Source: an uncultured Bacteroides sp.
GTDB lineage: Bacteria; Bacteroidota; Bacteroidia; Bacteroidales; Bacteroidaceae
Reading direction: 5' to 3'
Assembly (NCBI GenBank): GCA_902388495.1
Contig: CABMPP010000012.1
Coordinates: 1-64,000 of the forward strand
DNA length: 64,000 nt
Shown here: positions 48,220-57,125 of the stretch, piece by piece
Numbering within the stretch: position 1 is the stretch's first letter
Layout of the letters: the number at the start of each line of letters is the position of its first letter
Translations under genes and position numbers: made by a program
The notes under the pieces: generated by a model
What the model was told of the DNA's origin: nothing
Database searches by the model: none
The model's input: only the letters and a program-made list of their open reading frames with translations

Positions 48220-50208
48220 CTATGGGGCTTGATGCTGGTCCTCGCAATCGGGGGTGCTGCCATAGTTGTTTCCAATTGCCGGATTCCCCGGGGTCGGTGT
48301 GCCGTCGGCTTCGAGCACGGTGCCGGCATGGGTGTTGCAGGAGTAGATGGTGCCGATATTCCTTCCGGTAAGTCCTCCGGCATTTGCCCAGGAGCTTGTT
48401 GTTGCTTTCTTTATAGTTCCCACGTTCAGGCAGGTGTGCATGGTGCGATTGTTGGACATATTTCCAATGATTCCTCCCAGGTAGAAACCATTTTCGGTGT
48501 TGGGGCTTGTCACTTCCCCGTAGTTGGTGCAGCCGGACAAATTGTAGCTGGATCCTGCAATGCCTCCGGTGTTGGGGTAGTTATCGGTTGATATACCTGC
48601 CGTAATCTTGCCGTCGTTCACGCAGTTTGTGATGATGTATTTGCTGCTAGAACTGCCTCCTGCAATGCCTCCGGTATCGCAAGAGGATGCTCCCGTGCCT
48701 CCCGTCACTTCTCCATGATTGCTGCAATCGGTGATGGCTGTACAACTACCTGTGATGCCTCCGGTCCAGGATGTTTGGGCAACTGATTTGCCTCCGGTCA
48801 CCTTGCCGTAGTTGTGGCAGTTCTTCACTTCTGTGTTTGAACCATTCCCACTCCCTACAATGCTGCCGGTGCAATAATAGTTACCACTTGTTGTTCCTCC
48901 TGTTACTTCCGCATTCATGTTCAGGTTCTGTACGGTGGCATCATTTATATAACCGAAGAAGCCAAAATGTATTTCACCGCTTTGCTCTGCCGTAGTTGCA
49001 TGCAGCTTTCCATAAATGGTGTGCCTGGCGCCGTCAAAGTTTCCTTTGAAAGGTATATAATAACTTGTTCCTATTGGTGTCCACTCGTCCGCCGTCACAT
49101 AGATATCGGTGGTCAGCTTGATGTATTTGCCGGAATAGTCTGTTCCTCCGGCGGATGTTCCTTTGTTCACCTGCTCCACGAAGTACTTCAGTTCGGCGGC
49201 ATTGGTGATGAGGTAGGGGGTGGCTTCGCTGTCTCCGTCACCGCTGCCCGTGCCGAAGCCTTGGGCTGGTTGCATATCATTGCTGAAAGTCTTGTCATCG
49301 ATCTTGTCCCAATCGTCCTTGCCGATGGTGGCGGTATAGCGCTTCCCTTTTTGATAGATGTCTTGGATGAGATTCCTTGTAAAGCTATATATTGTTCCGT
49401 TGGCTGTAGTGAGGGTGATCTGCATTTTATCTCCGTTCTCCATGTCATTTGAGGTAAGCATATAAGCCTTTAGCTTGCGGTCGGCCTGTATGTCGATATT
49501 TTGCAATCCTAACGAGACTATACCAATTGCTTCTGATGCTCCACCACCGAATCCCCCCGTACCGAAGTTTCCTTTTATATCCAGTCTTATCGGGCTTCCG
49601 TCTGTTCCTATATTATATGTTGTGGGAAGCGTAAGGTCGAAGGTCAATAACGTGAGATAGGTACCGAAAGTAACCTTGCTTTCCAGATTCAGCACTTGGG
49701 CAGCAATAAAATTATTGTCAGATAGATGCTTCATGTCTCCATTTCCATTCTGTACCTGCTCCAGTATAGAGAGCGGAGAGTGGTTGGGATCATATATCTT
49801 CGGCATCCTGCTGGCGGGATATGCAATCATATATCCCGCAGCCTGGCCTTCCGGCAGTCTCCCTTCAAAGGTTCCGTCGTCTGTTCCTGCGCCTTGTGTC
49901 AAGGTGAAAGTGTAGCCCTGAAAAGAAGATTGGGATCCTGATTCTACGATATAAACCATGATGGCGTCTCCTTCGCTCCAGGTGGTCTTTACTCCTTCCG
50001 TGCCGTTGTCCGTGAAGTCCATGCGCGTCTGCACACCGCTTTGGGGCAGATTGGCGCGTAAGGTTACTTTCTTTCCTTCGTTTCCGGAGGGGGTGTTGGC
50101 GGATGTTTCCAACTCGTTGGTGCAGGCGGTTGCCAGCATCAGCGTCAGACTCAGGGCGAAGAGGATGCCTGCGCCCGTCTGTTGTATTCTTTTCTTCAGT
50201 GTCTTCAT
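48220..50208 (-). CDS. fimbrillin-like/GLUG-repeat lipoprotein, copy A
   Basis: This 662-aa surface lipoprotein has a signal peptide and lipobox (LMLATACTNELE, Cys about 29). A fimbrillin-like region follows, to about 320 (KVTLRANLPQSGVQTRMDFT, MVYIVESGSQSSFQGYTF, GKRYTATIGKDDWDKI). The C-terminal half (about 345-640) is made of GLUG-type repeats with GGI-AGS-type cores (SWTGGITGSCTAITDCSNHG, CTNYGEVTSPNTENGF, TGRNIGTIYSCNTHAG). GLUG domains occur in adhesins and IgA-protease-like proteins. It is the downstream part of a duplicated module; its start overlaps the 84-aa gene stop as ATGA. An adhesin is the most likely role; the ligand is unknown. Confidence 0.8.
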   Translation of the reverse strand: MKTLKKRIQQTGAGILFALSLTLMLATACTNELETSANTPSGNEGKKVTLRANLPQSGVQTRMDFTDNGTEGVKTTWSEGDAIMVYIVESGSQSSFQGYTFTLTQGAGTDDGTFEGRLPEGQAAGYMIAYPASRMPKIYDPNHSPLSILEQVQNGNGDMKHLSDNNFIAAQVLNLESKVTFGTYLTLLTFDLTLPTTYNIGTDGSPIRLDIKGNFGTGGFGGGASEAIGIVSLGLQNIDIQADRKLKAYMLTSNDMENGDKMQITLTTANGTIYSFTRNLIQDIYQKGKRYTATIGKDDWDKIDDKTFSNDMQPAQGFGTGSGDGDSEATPYLITNAAELKYFVEQVNKGTSAGGTDYSGKYIKLTTDIYVTADEWTPIGTSYYIPFKGNFDGARHTIYGKLHATTAEQSGEIHFGFFGYINDATVQNLNMNAEVTGGTTSGNYYCTGSIVGSGNGSNTEVKNCHNYGKVTGGKSVAQTSWTGGITGSCTAITDCSNHGEVTGGTGASSCDTGGIAGGSSSSKYIITNCVNDGKITAGISTDNYPNTGGIAGSSYNLSGCTNYGEVTSPNTENGFYLGGIIGNMSNNRTMHTCLNVGTIKKATTSSWANAGGLTGRNIGTIYSCNTHAGTVLEADGTPTPGNPAIGNNYGSTPDCEDQHQAP

Positions 50209-50459
50209 TGTTCTATGGTAAGAATGTCGTTAATCAAGTCTTCAATATCGCTGGCAGTGCCTGCGCTGTAGGAGTTGGCTCTTTTCGCCGGTGCGGAGCC
50301 GAACATGCTCTCGCCATCTTCGTAGCCGGGTGATGTGGCACTTCCGTTGGCGCTGCCCGTCATTACGCTGCCTTCTACGGCCATTTCAATCACTTCGATG
50401 CAAGGGGGAAGGTATGCCGCCCGCTTCATCTGCTGGTTTGTTGTTCTTTCTTTTTTCAT
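50205..50459 (-). CDS. 84-aa coupled small protein, copy A
   Basis: This protein has no signal peptide. It begins with a basic stretch (MKKERTTNQQMKRAAYLPPC), followed by IEVIEMAVEGSVMTGSANG, a Gly/Ser/Ala middle (SATSPGYEDGESMFGSAPA) and an acidic end (SDIEDLINDILTIEQ). It overlaps the GLUG gene by 4 bp (50205-50208), so its translation is coupled to it. Copy B differs by few residues. I know similar YxPPxIEVI small proteins only as unnamed Bacteroides genes. It could be an RNA-level regulator, a chaperone or a secretion partner; no evidence decides. Confidence 0.6.
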   Translation of the reverse strand: MKKERTTNQQMKRAAYLPPCIEVIEMAVEGSVMTGSANGSATSPGYEDGESMFGSAPAKRANSYSAGTASDIEDLINDILTIEQ

Positions 50460-50742
50460 AACTTTATCGGATTAATTTGATGTATAGATGCAAAGCGGGC
50501 ATCGGTCGGCAGCACGCAGTGAAAGTGCTGCAGGCAGATGCCCGCAAGGAGGTCCGGCTGCGCAAAATAGCCGGGTACTGTTCGTAAATGTTTACATTAA
50601 CGGGGGGGGGGGTAAAAGCCTTAAAACCGCTTGTAGAAGCGGATGCAGCGTGTGCGGCAGGTAGATTGGGCTTTCGAGGGTCATGTTTTATTTATTAATG
50701 TTTACAGCATGCAAAGTTACACATTCATTCGAGACGGTCAAG
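50460..50742 (-). promoter_or_regulatory. leader and promoter of module A with an 11-G tract
   Basis: TAACTTTG (50719-50712 on the minus strand) is a -7 box with CTTG near -33 (50742-50739). The transcript would carry a leader of about 245 bases with two hairpins (CCGCTT...AAGCGG near 50628, and a long stem ending GCGGGCATC/GATGCCCGC around 50496-50545) and a homopolymer of 11 G on the plus strand (50602-50612, C on the transcript). The same elements recur in module B. Confidence 0.65.
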
Positions 50743-50762
50743 GAATATGTGGTGTTTTTTCT

Positions 50763-50791
50763 TCCCCCCCGTTTTTCTGTATCGGGGGGGA
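50763..50791 (-). terminator. hairpin downstream of GLUG lipoprotein B
   Basis: TCCCCCCCG (50763-50771) pairs with CGGGGGGGA (50783-50791). It is homologous to the hairpin after copy A but with C/G runs of seven. No T tract follows on the minus strand. Confidence 0.45.
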
Positions 50792-50813
50792 GAGAGATTT
50801 GTTTGGGGAGGGG

Positions 50814-52784
50814 CTAACGGGGTTTGTGTGTCTTGTCTTCGCAAGTGGGGGTGCTGCCATAGTTTATTCCGATTGCCGGATTACCCGGGGTCGGTGCGCC
50901 GTCAGCTTCGAGCACGGTGCCGGCATGGGTATTGCAGGAATAGATGGTGCCGGAATTGAATCCGGCAAGTCCTCCGGCATTTGCCCAAGAGCTTGCTGTT
51001 GTTTTCTTTATCGTTCCCACGTTCAGGCAGGTGTGCATGGTGCGATTGCTGCTCAGATTTCCGATGATTCCTCCCAAGGAGAAGCTATTTTCGGTGTCGG
51101 GGCTTGTCACTTCTCCGTAGTTGGTGCAGCCGACCAAATTGTAGCTGGATCCTGCAATGCCTCCGGTGTAGGTGTAGCTACTGCCGGTGGTTAAGCCTGC
51201 CGTAATCTTGCCGGTGTTCATGCAGTTTGTGATGGTGTAGTTGCTGCTAGAGCAGCCTCCTACAATACCTCCGGTATCACTGGTGTTTTTTCCCGTACCT
51301 CCTGTCACTTCTCCATGATTGCTGCAATTGGCGATGGTTGTACAACTGCCTGCGATGCCTCCGGTCCAGGATGTTTGGGCAGTTGATTTGCCTCCGGTCA
51401 CCTTGCCGTAGTTATGGCAGTTCTTCACTTCTGAGCTTGAGCTATCATACCCTGCAATACTGCCGGTACAATAATAGTTATCACTTGTTGCTCCTCCTAT
51501 TACTTCTGCATTCATGTTCAAGTTTTGTATGGTGGCACCTTTTATATAGCCGAAGAAACCGAAGTATATTTCATGGTTTTGCTCTGCTTTGGCTGCGTGC
51601 AGCTTTCCATAGATAGTGTGCCCGTCACCGTCAAAGTTTCCTGCGAAATATATGGAACTACTTGTTCCTATCGGTGTCCACTCGTCCGCCGTCACATAGA
51701 TGTCGGTGGTCAGCTTGATGTATTCGCCGGAATACTTCGTTCCTCCGTTCACCTGCTTCACGAAGTACATCAGTTCGGCGGCATTGGTGATGAGGTAGGG
51801 GTTGGCTTCGCTGCCGTCACCAGGGTTGCCTTGGGCGTTCGTGCCGAAGCCTGAGGCTTCTGTAGTTTTGTTGTCGAAAGTTTTGAGGGAGATATTGTCC
51901 CAATCGTCCTCACCGATGGTGGCGGTATAGCGCACCCCTCCTTGCTTAATGTCTTTGGCGAGATTCTTTGTGAAGCTATATATTGTTCCGTTGTCTGTAG
52001 TGAGGGTGATTTGCATTTCATCTCCGCTATCCATTTCAATAGAGGTCAGCATATAAGCCTTCAGCTTGCGGTCGGTCTGTATGCTGATGTTCTGTAATCC
52101 CAACGAAAGCATCTTAATTGATTCTGACTCACCGAATCCCCCCGTACCGAAGTATCCTTTTATATCCAGCCTTATCGGGCTTCCGTCTTCTACGGCATTG
52201 TATGTTGTGGGAAGCGTGAGGTCGAAGGTCAATAACGTGAGACCGGTAATGAAAGTAACCTTGCTTTTCAGATCCTCCACTTGGGTAAAAATAAAATTAT
52301 AGTCAGAGAGATGCCTCATGTCTCCATTTCCATCCTGTACGTTCCCCAGGATGGAGAGTGGAGAGTGTTCTGTGAATACCTCCGGCATCTTGCTGGCCGG
52401 ATATCCAATCAAATATCCCATTGCTTCGTCTTCCGGCAGTATCCCTTCAAAGGTTCCGTCGATTGTTCCTTCGCCCTCTGTCAAGGTGAAAGTGTAGCCC
52501 TGAAAAGAAGATTGTGACTCTGATTCCATGACATATACCATAATGGCATCTCCTTCGCTCCAGGTGGTCTTTACTCCTTCTTCGCCTTCGTCCGTGAAGT
52601 TCATGCGCGTCTGTGCACCGCTCTGGGGCAGATTGGCATGTAAGGTTACTTTCTTTCCTTCGTTTTCGGAGGTGGTGGCGGTGTTTTCCAACTCATTGGT
52701 GCAGGCGGTTGCCAGCAGCGTCAGACCCAGGGCGAAGGACATGCCTGCACCCGTCTGTTGTATTCTTTTCTTCAGTGTCTTCAT
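50814..52784 (-). CDS. fimbrillin-like/GLUG-repeat lipoprotein, copy B
   Basis: This 656-aa lipoprotein is the paralogue of copy A: lipobox LTLLATACTNEL, the fimbrillin-like half (VTLHANLPQSGAQTRMNFTD, MVYVMESESQSSFQGYTFTL, GVRYTATIGEDDWDNI) and GLUG repeats (QTSWTGGIAGSCTTIANCSN, GCTNYGEVTSPDTENSF, GGLAGFNSGTIYSCNTHAG). The duplication is close enough that most of the sequence lines up without large gaps; the main differences are in the linker around residues 300-340. Its start overlaps the 84-aa gene as ATGA (52781-52784). A surface adhesin role is likely, with two variants kept side by side. Confidence 0.8.
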   Translation of the reverse strand: MKTLKKRIQQTGAGMSFALGLTLLATACTNELENTATTSENEGKKVTLHANLPQSGAQTRMNFTDEGEEGVKTTWSEGDAIMVYVMESESQSSFQGYTFTLTEGEGTIDGTFEGILPEDEAMGYLIGYPASKMPEVFTEHSPLSILGNVQDGNGDMRHLSDYNFIFTQVEDLKSKVTFITGLTLLTFDLTLPTTYNAVEDGSPIRLDIKGYFGTGGFGESESIKMLSLGLQNISIQTDRKLKAYMLTSIEMDSGDEMQITLTTDNGTIYSFTKNLAKDIKQGGVRYTATIGEDDWDNISLKTFDNKTTEASGFGTNAQGNPGDGSEANPYLITNAAELMYFVKQVNGGTKYSGEYIKLTTDIYVTADEWTPIGTSSSIYFAGNFDGDGHTIYGKLHAAKAEQNHEIYFGFFGYIKGATIQNLNMNAEVIGGATSDNYYCTGSIAGYDSSSSEVKNCHNYGKVTGGKSTAQTSWTGGIAGSCTTIANCSNHGEVTGGTGKNTSDTGGIVGGCSSSNYTITNCMNTGKITAGLTTGSSYTYTGGIAGSSYNLVGCTNYGEVTSPDTENSFSLGGIIGNLSSNRTMHTCLNVGTIKKTTASSWANAGGLAGFNSGTIYSCNTHAGTVLEADGAPTPGNPAIGINYGSTPTCEDKTHKPR

Positions 52785-53035
52785 TGCTCTATGGTAAGGA
52801 TATCGTTAATTAAGTCTTCAATATCGCTTGCAATGCCGGCGCTGTAGGAGTTGGACCTTTTCGCTGGTGCGGAGCCGAATATGCTTCCGCCTTCGCTGTA
52901 GCCTGGTGCTGTGGCACTTCCGCTGACGCTGCCTACCATTACACTGCCTTCTACGGCCATTTCAATCACTTCGATGCAAGGGGGAAGGTACGTCGCCCGC
53001 TTCATCTGTTTCTTTGTGGTTTTTTCTTTTTTCAT
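52781..53035 (-). CDS. 84-aa coupled small protein, copy B
   Basis: This is the paralogue of 50205-50459: MKKEKTTKKQMKRATYLPPC, IEVIEMAVEGSVMVGSVSG, and the same end (SDIEDLINDILTIEQ). Most changes fall in the Gly/Ser middle (SATAPGYSEGGSIFGSAPAK). Conservation of both ends and of the 4-bp overlap suggests selection on both the protein and the coupling. Function unknown. Confidence 0.6.
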   Translation of the reverse strand: MKKEKTTKKQMKRATYLPPCIEVIEMAVEGSVMVGSVSGSATAPGYSEGGSIFGSAPAKRSNSYSAGIASDIEDLINDILTIEQ

Positions 53036-53319
53036 AACTTTGTTTGATTAGTTGGATATGTAAATGCAAAGCGGGCATCTGTCGGCAGCACGCAGTGAAG
53101 GTGCTGCAGGCAGATGCCCGCAAGGAAGTCCGGTTGTGCAAGACGACCGGTGTGTATTCGTAAATGTTTACATTGACGGGGGGGGGGTAAAAGCCTTTAA
53201 ACCCGCTTGTCGAAGCGGATGCAGCGTGTGCGGCAGGCGGCTTTGGCTTTTGAGGATCATGCTTTGTTTAGTTAGTATTTGTAGCTCACAAAGTTACAGA
53301 TTCATTTGAAACAACCAAA
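53036..53319 (-). promoter_or_regulatory. leader and promoter of module B with a 10-G tract
   Basis: TAACTTTG (53296-53289) and TTTG (53319-53316) are spaced 19 bp apart, a textbook Bacteroides promoter. The leader of about 250 bases keeps the hairpins of module A (CCGCTT GTCG AAGCGG near 53201-53216, and the GCGGGCATC/GATGCCCGC stem near 53071-53120) and a run of 10 G (53178-53187). The tract differs from module A by one base. Confidence 0.75.
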
Positions 53320-53352
53320 GAATATAGGATGTTTTTTCTTTCATCCCTCCCA

Positions 53353-53384
53353 GTTGCTATTCTGCATGAAGTTTTGTACCTTTG
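53353..53384 (+). promoter_or_regulatory. promoter of cbiP
   Basis: TACCTTTG (53377-53384) lies 22 bp upstream of the ATG at 53407, with a GTTG at about 53353 as a weak -33 box. It faces away from the module B promoter. Confidence 0.6.
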
Positions 53385-53406
53385 CAGGCGTAAGCTTGAA
53401 TGAAAT

Positions 53407-54903
53407 ATGAAGAAACTTCATCCCCTCATGCTGGCCGGTACGGGCAGCGACGTAGGTAAGAGTATCATTGCCGCCGCCTTCTGCCGCATCTTCCGCCAGG
53501 ACGGCTACCGGCCCGCCCCCTTCAAGGCGCAGAATATGGCGCTCAACTCCTACGCCACCCCCGAAGGCCTCGAGATAGGCCGCGCCCAAGCCGTGCAGGC
53601 CGAAGCGGCCGGTGTGCCTTGTCATACGGATATGAATCCGCTACTGCTGAAACCCTCTTCCGACCACACCTCACAAGTCGTCCTCAACGGGCGTCCTATT
53701 GGTAACCGCGACGCTTACGACTATTTCCGCAAGGAAGGACGCGAAGAACTGCGCCGCGAAGTCTGTGCTGCCTACGATCGCCTTGCCGCCCGCTATAATC
53801 CTGTCGTGCTGGAAGGCGCCGGCAGCATCTCCGAAATCAATCTGCGCGACACCGACCTCGTCAACCTGCCCATGGCCCTGCATGCCGGCGCCGACGTCAT
53901 CCTCGTGGGCGACATCGATCGTGGCGGCGTCTTTGCCAGCGTCTACGGCTCGCTGCAGCTGCTCCGTCCCCATGAGCGGGAGCGCATCAAGGGCATTCTT
54001 ATCAATAAGTTCCGTGGCGACATCCGCTTGTTTGAGTCCGGCATCACGATGCTCGAAGAGCTGTGCGGCATCCCCGTGGTAGGCGTAGTGCCTTACTACC
54101 GTGATATCTATATCGAAGAAGAAGACAGCGTGGCGCTGGCCACCAAGTCCGTGCGTGCCGAGCAGGGCAAAGTGAACATCTCCGTCGTCCTGCTGCGCCA
54201 CCTCAGCAACTTTACCGACTTCAACGTGCTGGAGCGCGACCCGCGCGTGCACCTCTTCTATACCAACAACGTAGACGAATTGGCCAAAGCCGACATCATC
54301 CTGCTGCCCGGCTCCAAAAGCACCCTCGACGACCTCTGCGAACTGCGCCGCAACGGCGTAGCCGCAGCCATCATCCGCGCCCATCGCGAAGGCGCCACGG
54401 TGATGGGCATCTGCGGCGGCTATCAGATGATGGGGCAGGAGGTCTGCGACCCTGACCGCGTGGAGGGGGACATCGAACGCCTGCCCGGACTGGGGCTGCT
54501 GCCCGTCAGCACCCGCATGACGGGGGAGAAGGTGACGCAGCAGGTACGCTTTCAATTGACAACTGCCAATTGTCAATTGTTAGAGGGGTACGAGATTCAC
54601 ATGGGCGAAACCCTCCCCGTAGAAGGTGCTCCTGCCTCCCCTCTGAATCTGCTGGAAGACGGCAGCGCCGACGGCTATTTCGTAGACCACAGCTGTATGG
54701 GAACTTACATCCACGGCATTCTGGACAACCCGGCATTCATCGACTTCCTGCTCCGCCCCTTTGCCGACAAGCTGTCCGAAACAGCAGATACTTTCGATTA
54801 CCACCGATTCAAAGAAGAACAATACGATAAGCTTGCCGACCACGTGCGCCGCCACGTCAACCTGCCGCTCGTCTACCAAATACTGACAAAAAACCATGAT
54901 TGA
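53407..54903 (+). CDS. cbiP: cobyric acid synthase (CbiP/CobQ)
   Basis: This 498-aa enzyme amidates side chains b, d, e and g of adenosylcobyrinate diamide using glutamine and ATP. It has GTGSDVGKSIIAAAFCRIFR (P-loop), FKAQNMALNSYATPEGLEIG, VILVGDIDRGGVFASVYGSL, and a glutaminase-type domain with GICGGYQMMGQEV (catalytic Cys) and GYEIHMGET (His). A short stretch (QLTTANCQLLEG, about residues 383-394) is encoded by an AATTG repeat (54550-54580) that looks like an intergenic palindrome taken into the gene. It overlaps cobD by 8 bp. Confidence 0.95.
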   Translation: MKKLHPLMLAGTGSDVGKSIIAAAFCRIFRQDGYRPAPFKAQNMALNSYATPEGLEIGRAQAVQAEAAGVPCHTDMNPLLLKPSSDHTSQVVLNGRPIGNRDAYDYFRKEGREELRREVCAAYDRLAARYNPVVLEGAGSISEINLRDTDLVNLPMALHAGADVILVGDIDRGGVFASVYGSLQLLRPHERERIKGILINKFRGDIRLFESGITMLEELCGIPVVGVVPYYRDIYIEEEDSVALATKSVRAEQGKVNISVVLLRHLSNFTDFNVLERDPRVHLFYTNNVDELAKADIILLPGSKSTLDDLCELRRNGVAAAIIRAHREGATVMGICGGYQMMGQEVCDPDRVEGDIERLPGLGLLPVSTRMTGEKVTQQVRFQLTTANCQLLEGYEIHMGETLPVEGAPASPLNLLEDGSADGYFVDHSCMGTYIHGILDNPAFIDFLLRPFADKLSETADTFDYHRFKEEQYDKLADHVRRHVNLPLVYQILTKNHD

Positions 54904-55990
54904 AGGACACGGAGACGACTCCTATAAATATCAGCGCCCCATAACGGCGAATTTCAGCTCGAACGTCTACAGCCGCGTAGACCTCTCTGCCCTGAAGGCG
55001 CATCTGTGCCGGTGCATCAACGGCGACGGGGCTTCTGACTTGCCGACGTCGGCTTTGTCGGCTTCTGCTTCGTCTGTCTCTTGCTCCCTTTCGTCCTATC
55101 CCGAGCCGGAGCCTTACACGCTCGAGTCCCGCCTTGCCCGCCGCCACCGTCTTCCTGCCGAAGCTGTATGCGTGACGAACGGTGCCACCGAAGCCATCTA
55201 TCTCACGGCACAAACCTTCCGCGGCACAAACAGCGCCATCCTTCAGCCTACCTTCAGCGAGTATGCCGATGCTTGCCGCATGCACGGACACCGGGTGACC
55301 TCGCTTTATCAACTCCCGTCGGTGCACGAGGGAGGACTTTTGCCGGAAGAAGTACGTATGCTTTGGCTTTGCAATCCCAATAATCCCACGGGCGCAGTGG
55401 TCGATAAGGACTATCTGACGGAGCTTATCGAACGCAACCCGCAAGTCTGTTTCGTTATCGACCAGTCATACGAATACTTCACCCTGCGTCCGCTCTTCTC
55501 TGCGGCCGAAGCGGCGGCTTTTCCCAATGTCCTGCTGCTGCACTCCATGACCAAGCGTTATGCCGTTCCCGGCCTGCGTCTGGGCTACGTTACCGGTGCG
55601 CCGAATTTGTTGCACCGCCTGCGTACCAACCGCATGCCCTGGTCGGTCAACCAGCTTGCCATTGAAGCGGGGCTTCATCTGTTGGAACACGATGTTCCCA
55701 ATCCGCTGGATGTGGAGTCCTACTTGCAAGAGGCTTCCTGCCTGCGCCTTGCGCTCGAAGCGCTGGGAGGACTGGAGGTATGGACCACCGAAACCCATTT
55801 CATGTTGGTGCGCCTTCGCGTTGGTAAGGCTTCTGCCTTGAAAGACTACCTTGCGCAGGAGCATGGCATCCTCATCCGTGATGCCTCCAATTTTGACGGA
55901 CTCGACGCCGGCTTCTTCCGCATAGCCACGCAGACGTGCGAGGAGAATGACCGGCTGGTGGAAGCAATAGGGCAGTGGCTTGAAGCTTAA
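54896..55990 (+). CDS. cobD: L-threonine-O-3-phosphate decarboxylase (CobD)
   Basis: This 364-aa PLP enzyme makes (R)-1-amino-2-propanol phosphate, the linker to the nucleotide loop. It has aminotransferase motifs: VTNGATEAIYLTAQTF, WLCNPNNPTGAVVDKD, VIDQSYEYF (Asp for the PLP ring), LHSMTKRYAVPGLRLGYV (PLP lysine in the SMTK segment) and the C-terminal ILIRDASNFDGL with the substrate-binding Arg. Length is typical. It starts 8 bp inside the cbiP gene. The histidinol-phosphate aminotransferase family is the nearest alternative, but the neighbours settle it. Confidence 0.9.
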   Translation: MIEGHGDDSYKYQRPITANFSSNVYSRVDLSALKAHLCRCINGDGASDLPTSALSASASSVSCSLSSYPEPEPYTLESRLARRHRLPAEAVCVTNGATEAIYLTAQTFRGTNSAILQPTFSEYADACRMHGHRVTSLYQLPSVHEGGLLPEEVRMLWLCNPNNPTGAVVDKDYLTELIERNPQVCFVIDQSYEYFTLRPLFSAAEAAAFPNVLLLHSMTKRYAVPGLRLGYVTGAPNLLHRLRTNRMPWSVNQLAIEAGLHLLEHDVPNPLDVESYLQEASCLRLALEALGGLEVWTTETHFMLVRLRVGKASALKDYLAQEHGILIRDASNFDGLDAGFFRIATQTCEENDRLVEAIGQWLEA

Positions 55991-56044
55991 TGTGACTGAA
56001 TGACAGACAGTACAGTTATATCGAATGCTAAATAAAACAATATA

Positions 56045-57010
56045 ATGGAACATCTTTCTCTCATTATAGGCTCTGCCTTCCTCCTAAACCTGCCGCTGCT
56101 GGCAGCCTGGCTGCTGGACCGCTGGCTGGGCGACCCCGTTCGCTTGCCGCATCCTGTCGTTGCCTTCGGTCGTGCCATCTCTTTCTTTGAGCATCGTCTG
56201 AACCACGGACGTGCCCGTTTCCTGAAGGGCGCTTTCACGACATTGCTCCTCGTGGCAGCCGTCTACTTTCTGTCTTCCTTGCTGCTCCGTTACGTTGCGC
56301 GCCTTTCTCCCGAAGTGCTTCTGGGATTGCAGATACTCCTTATCTTCTACTGCCTGGCCGGTACCACCCTTGTTCGTGAAGTTCGCATGGTCTTCGAGGC
56401 TGTGGACCGCTCACTGGACGAAGGCCGGAAGCAAGTAGCCCGTATCGTAGGCCGCGATACTTCCGAACTATCAGCCCAGGAAGTACGTACCGCCGCCCTC
56501 GAAACCCTTGCCGAGAATTTGAGCGACGGTGTCATTGCTCCTCTATTCTGGTATATTCTTCTCGGCGTCCCCGGCATGCTCGCCTACAAGATGGTGAATA
56601 CCCTCGACTCGATGATAGGTTATCGCAACGAACGTTATCGCCGCTTTGGCTGTTTTGCCGCCCGGCTGGACGATGTTGCCAATTACATCCCTGCCCGGCT
56701 CACCGCTTTCCTTATGGTCCTTGCCTCCGGGCGCTTTTCTCTACTCTCCTTTGTAGGCTGCTACGGACACCAGCATGCCAGCCCTAACTCCGGTTATCCT
56801 GAGGCTGCCCTTGCCGGTATTCTCAACTGTCGCTTCGGCGGTCCTCATAATTACTTCGGCAAGGAAGTTTGGAAACCTTACATCGGATATAACAATCGTC
56901 CTCTCTCCACAGGGGATATGCGTTTGGCCATCCGTATCAATCGCCGTGCAGAGACATTGATGATAGTAATAGCCCTGCTGATTGCCACTATCGTTTCTTT
57001 TTACTTTTAA
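56045..57010 (+). CDS. cbiB: adenosylcobinamide-phosphate synthase (CbiB)
   Basis: This 321-aa inner-membrane enzyme joins aminopropanol phosphate to cobyric acid. It has about five helices and family motifs: LLDRWLGDPVRLPHPVVAFG near the N-terminus, IVGRDTSELSAQEVRTAALE, ETLAENLSDGVIAPLFWY and HASPNSGYPEAALAGIL. It follows cobD by 54 bp. A promoter for the kinase genes comes after it. Confidence 0.93.
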   Translation: MEHLSLIIGSAFLLNLPLLAAWLLDRWLGDPVRLPHPVVAFGRAISFFEHRLNHGRARFLKGAFTTLLLVAAVYFLSSLLLRYVARLSPEVLLGLQILLIFYCLAGTTLVREVRMVFEAVDRSLDEGRKQVARIVGRDTSELSAQEVRTAALETLAENLSDGVIAPLFWYILLGVPGMLAYKMVNTLDSMIGYRNERYRRFGCFAARLDDVANYIPARLTAFLMVLASGRFSLLSFVGCYGHQHASPNSGYPEAALAGILNCRFGGPHNYFGKEVWKPYIGYNNRPLSTGDMRLAIRINRRAETLMIVIALLIATIVSFYF

Positions 57011-57033
57011 GACGTTGTTATTTTTACAGATTC

Positions 57034-57064
57034 TTTGCCCGTTGAAAAGTTTGTGATATATTTG
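57034..57064 (+). promoter_or_regulatory. promoter of the sensor-kinase pair
   Basis: TTTG at 57034-57037 and TATATTTG at 57057-57064 are 19 bp apart, a canonical Bacteroides promoter, with the start codon 62 bp downstream. Confidence 0.8.
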
Positions 57065-57125
57065 CAGAGGATGTTGCATCCGGGAGGCAAACCGGTACAC
57101 AAAACGAACAAACAAAATAACTCTC

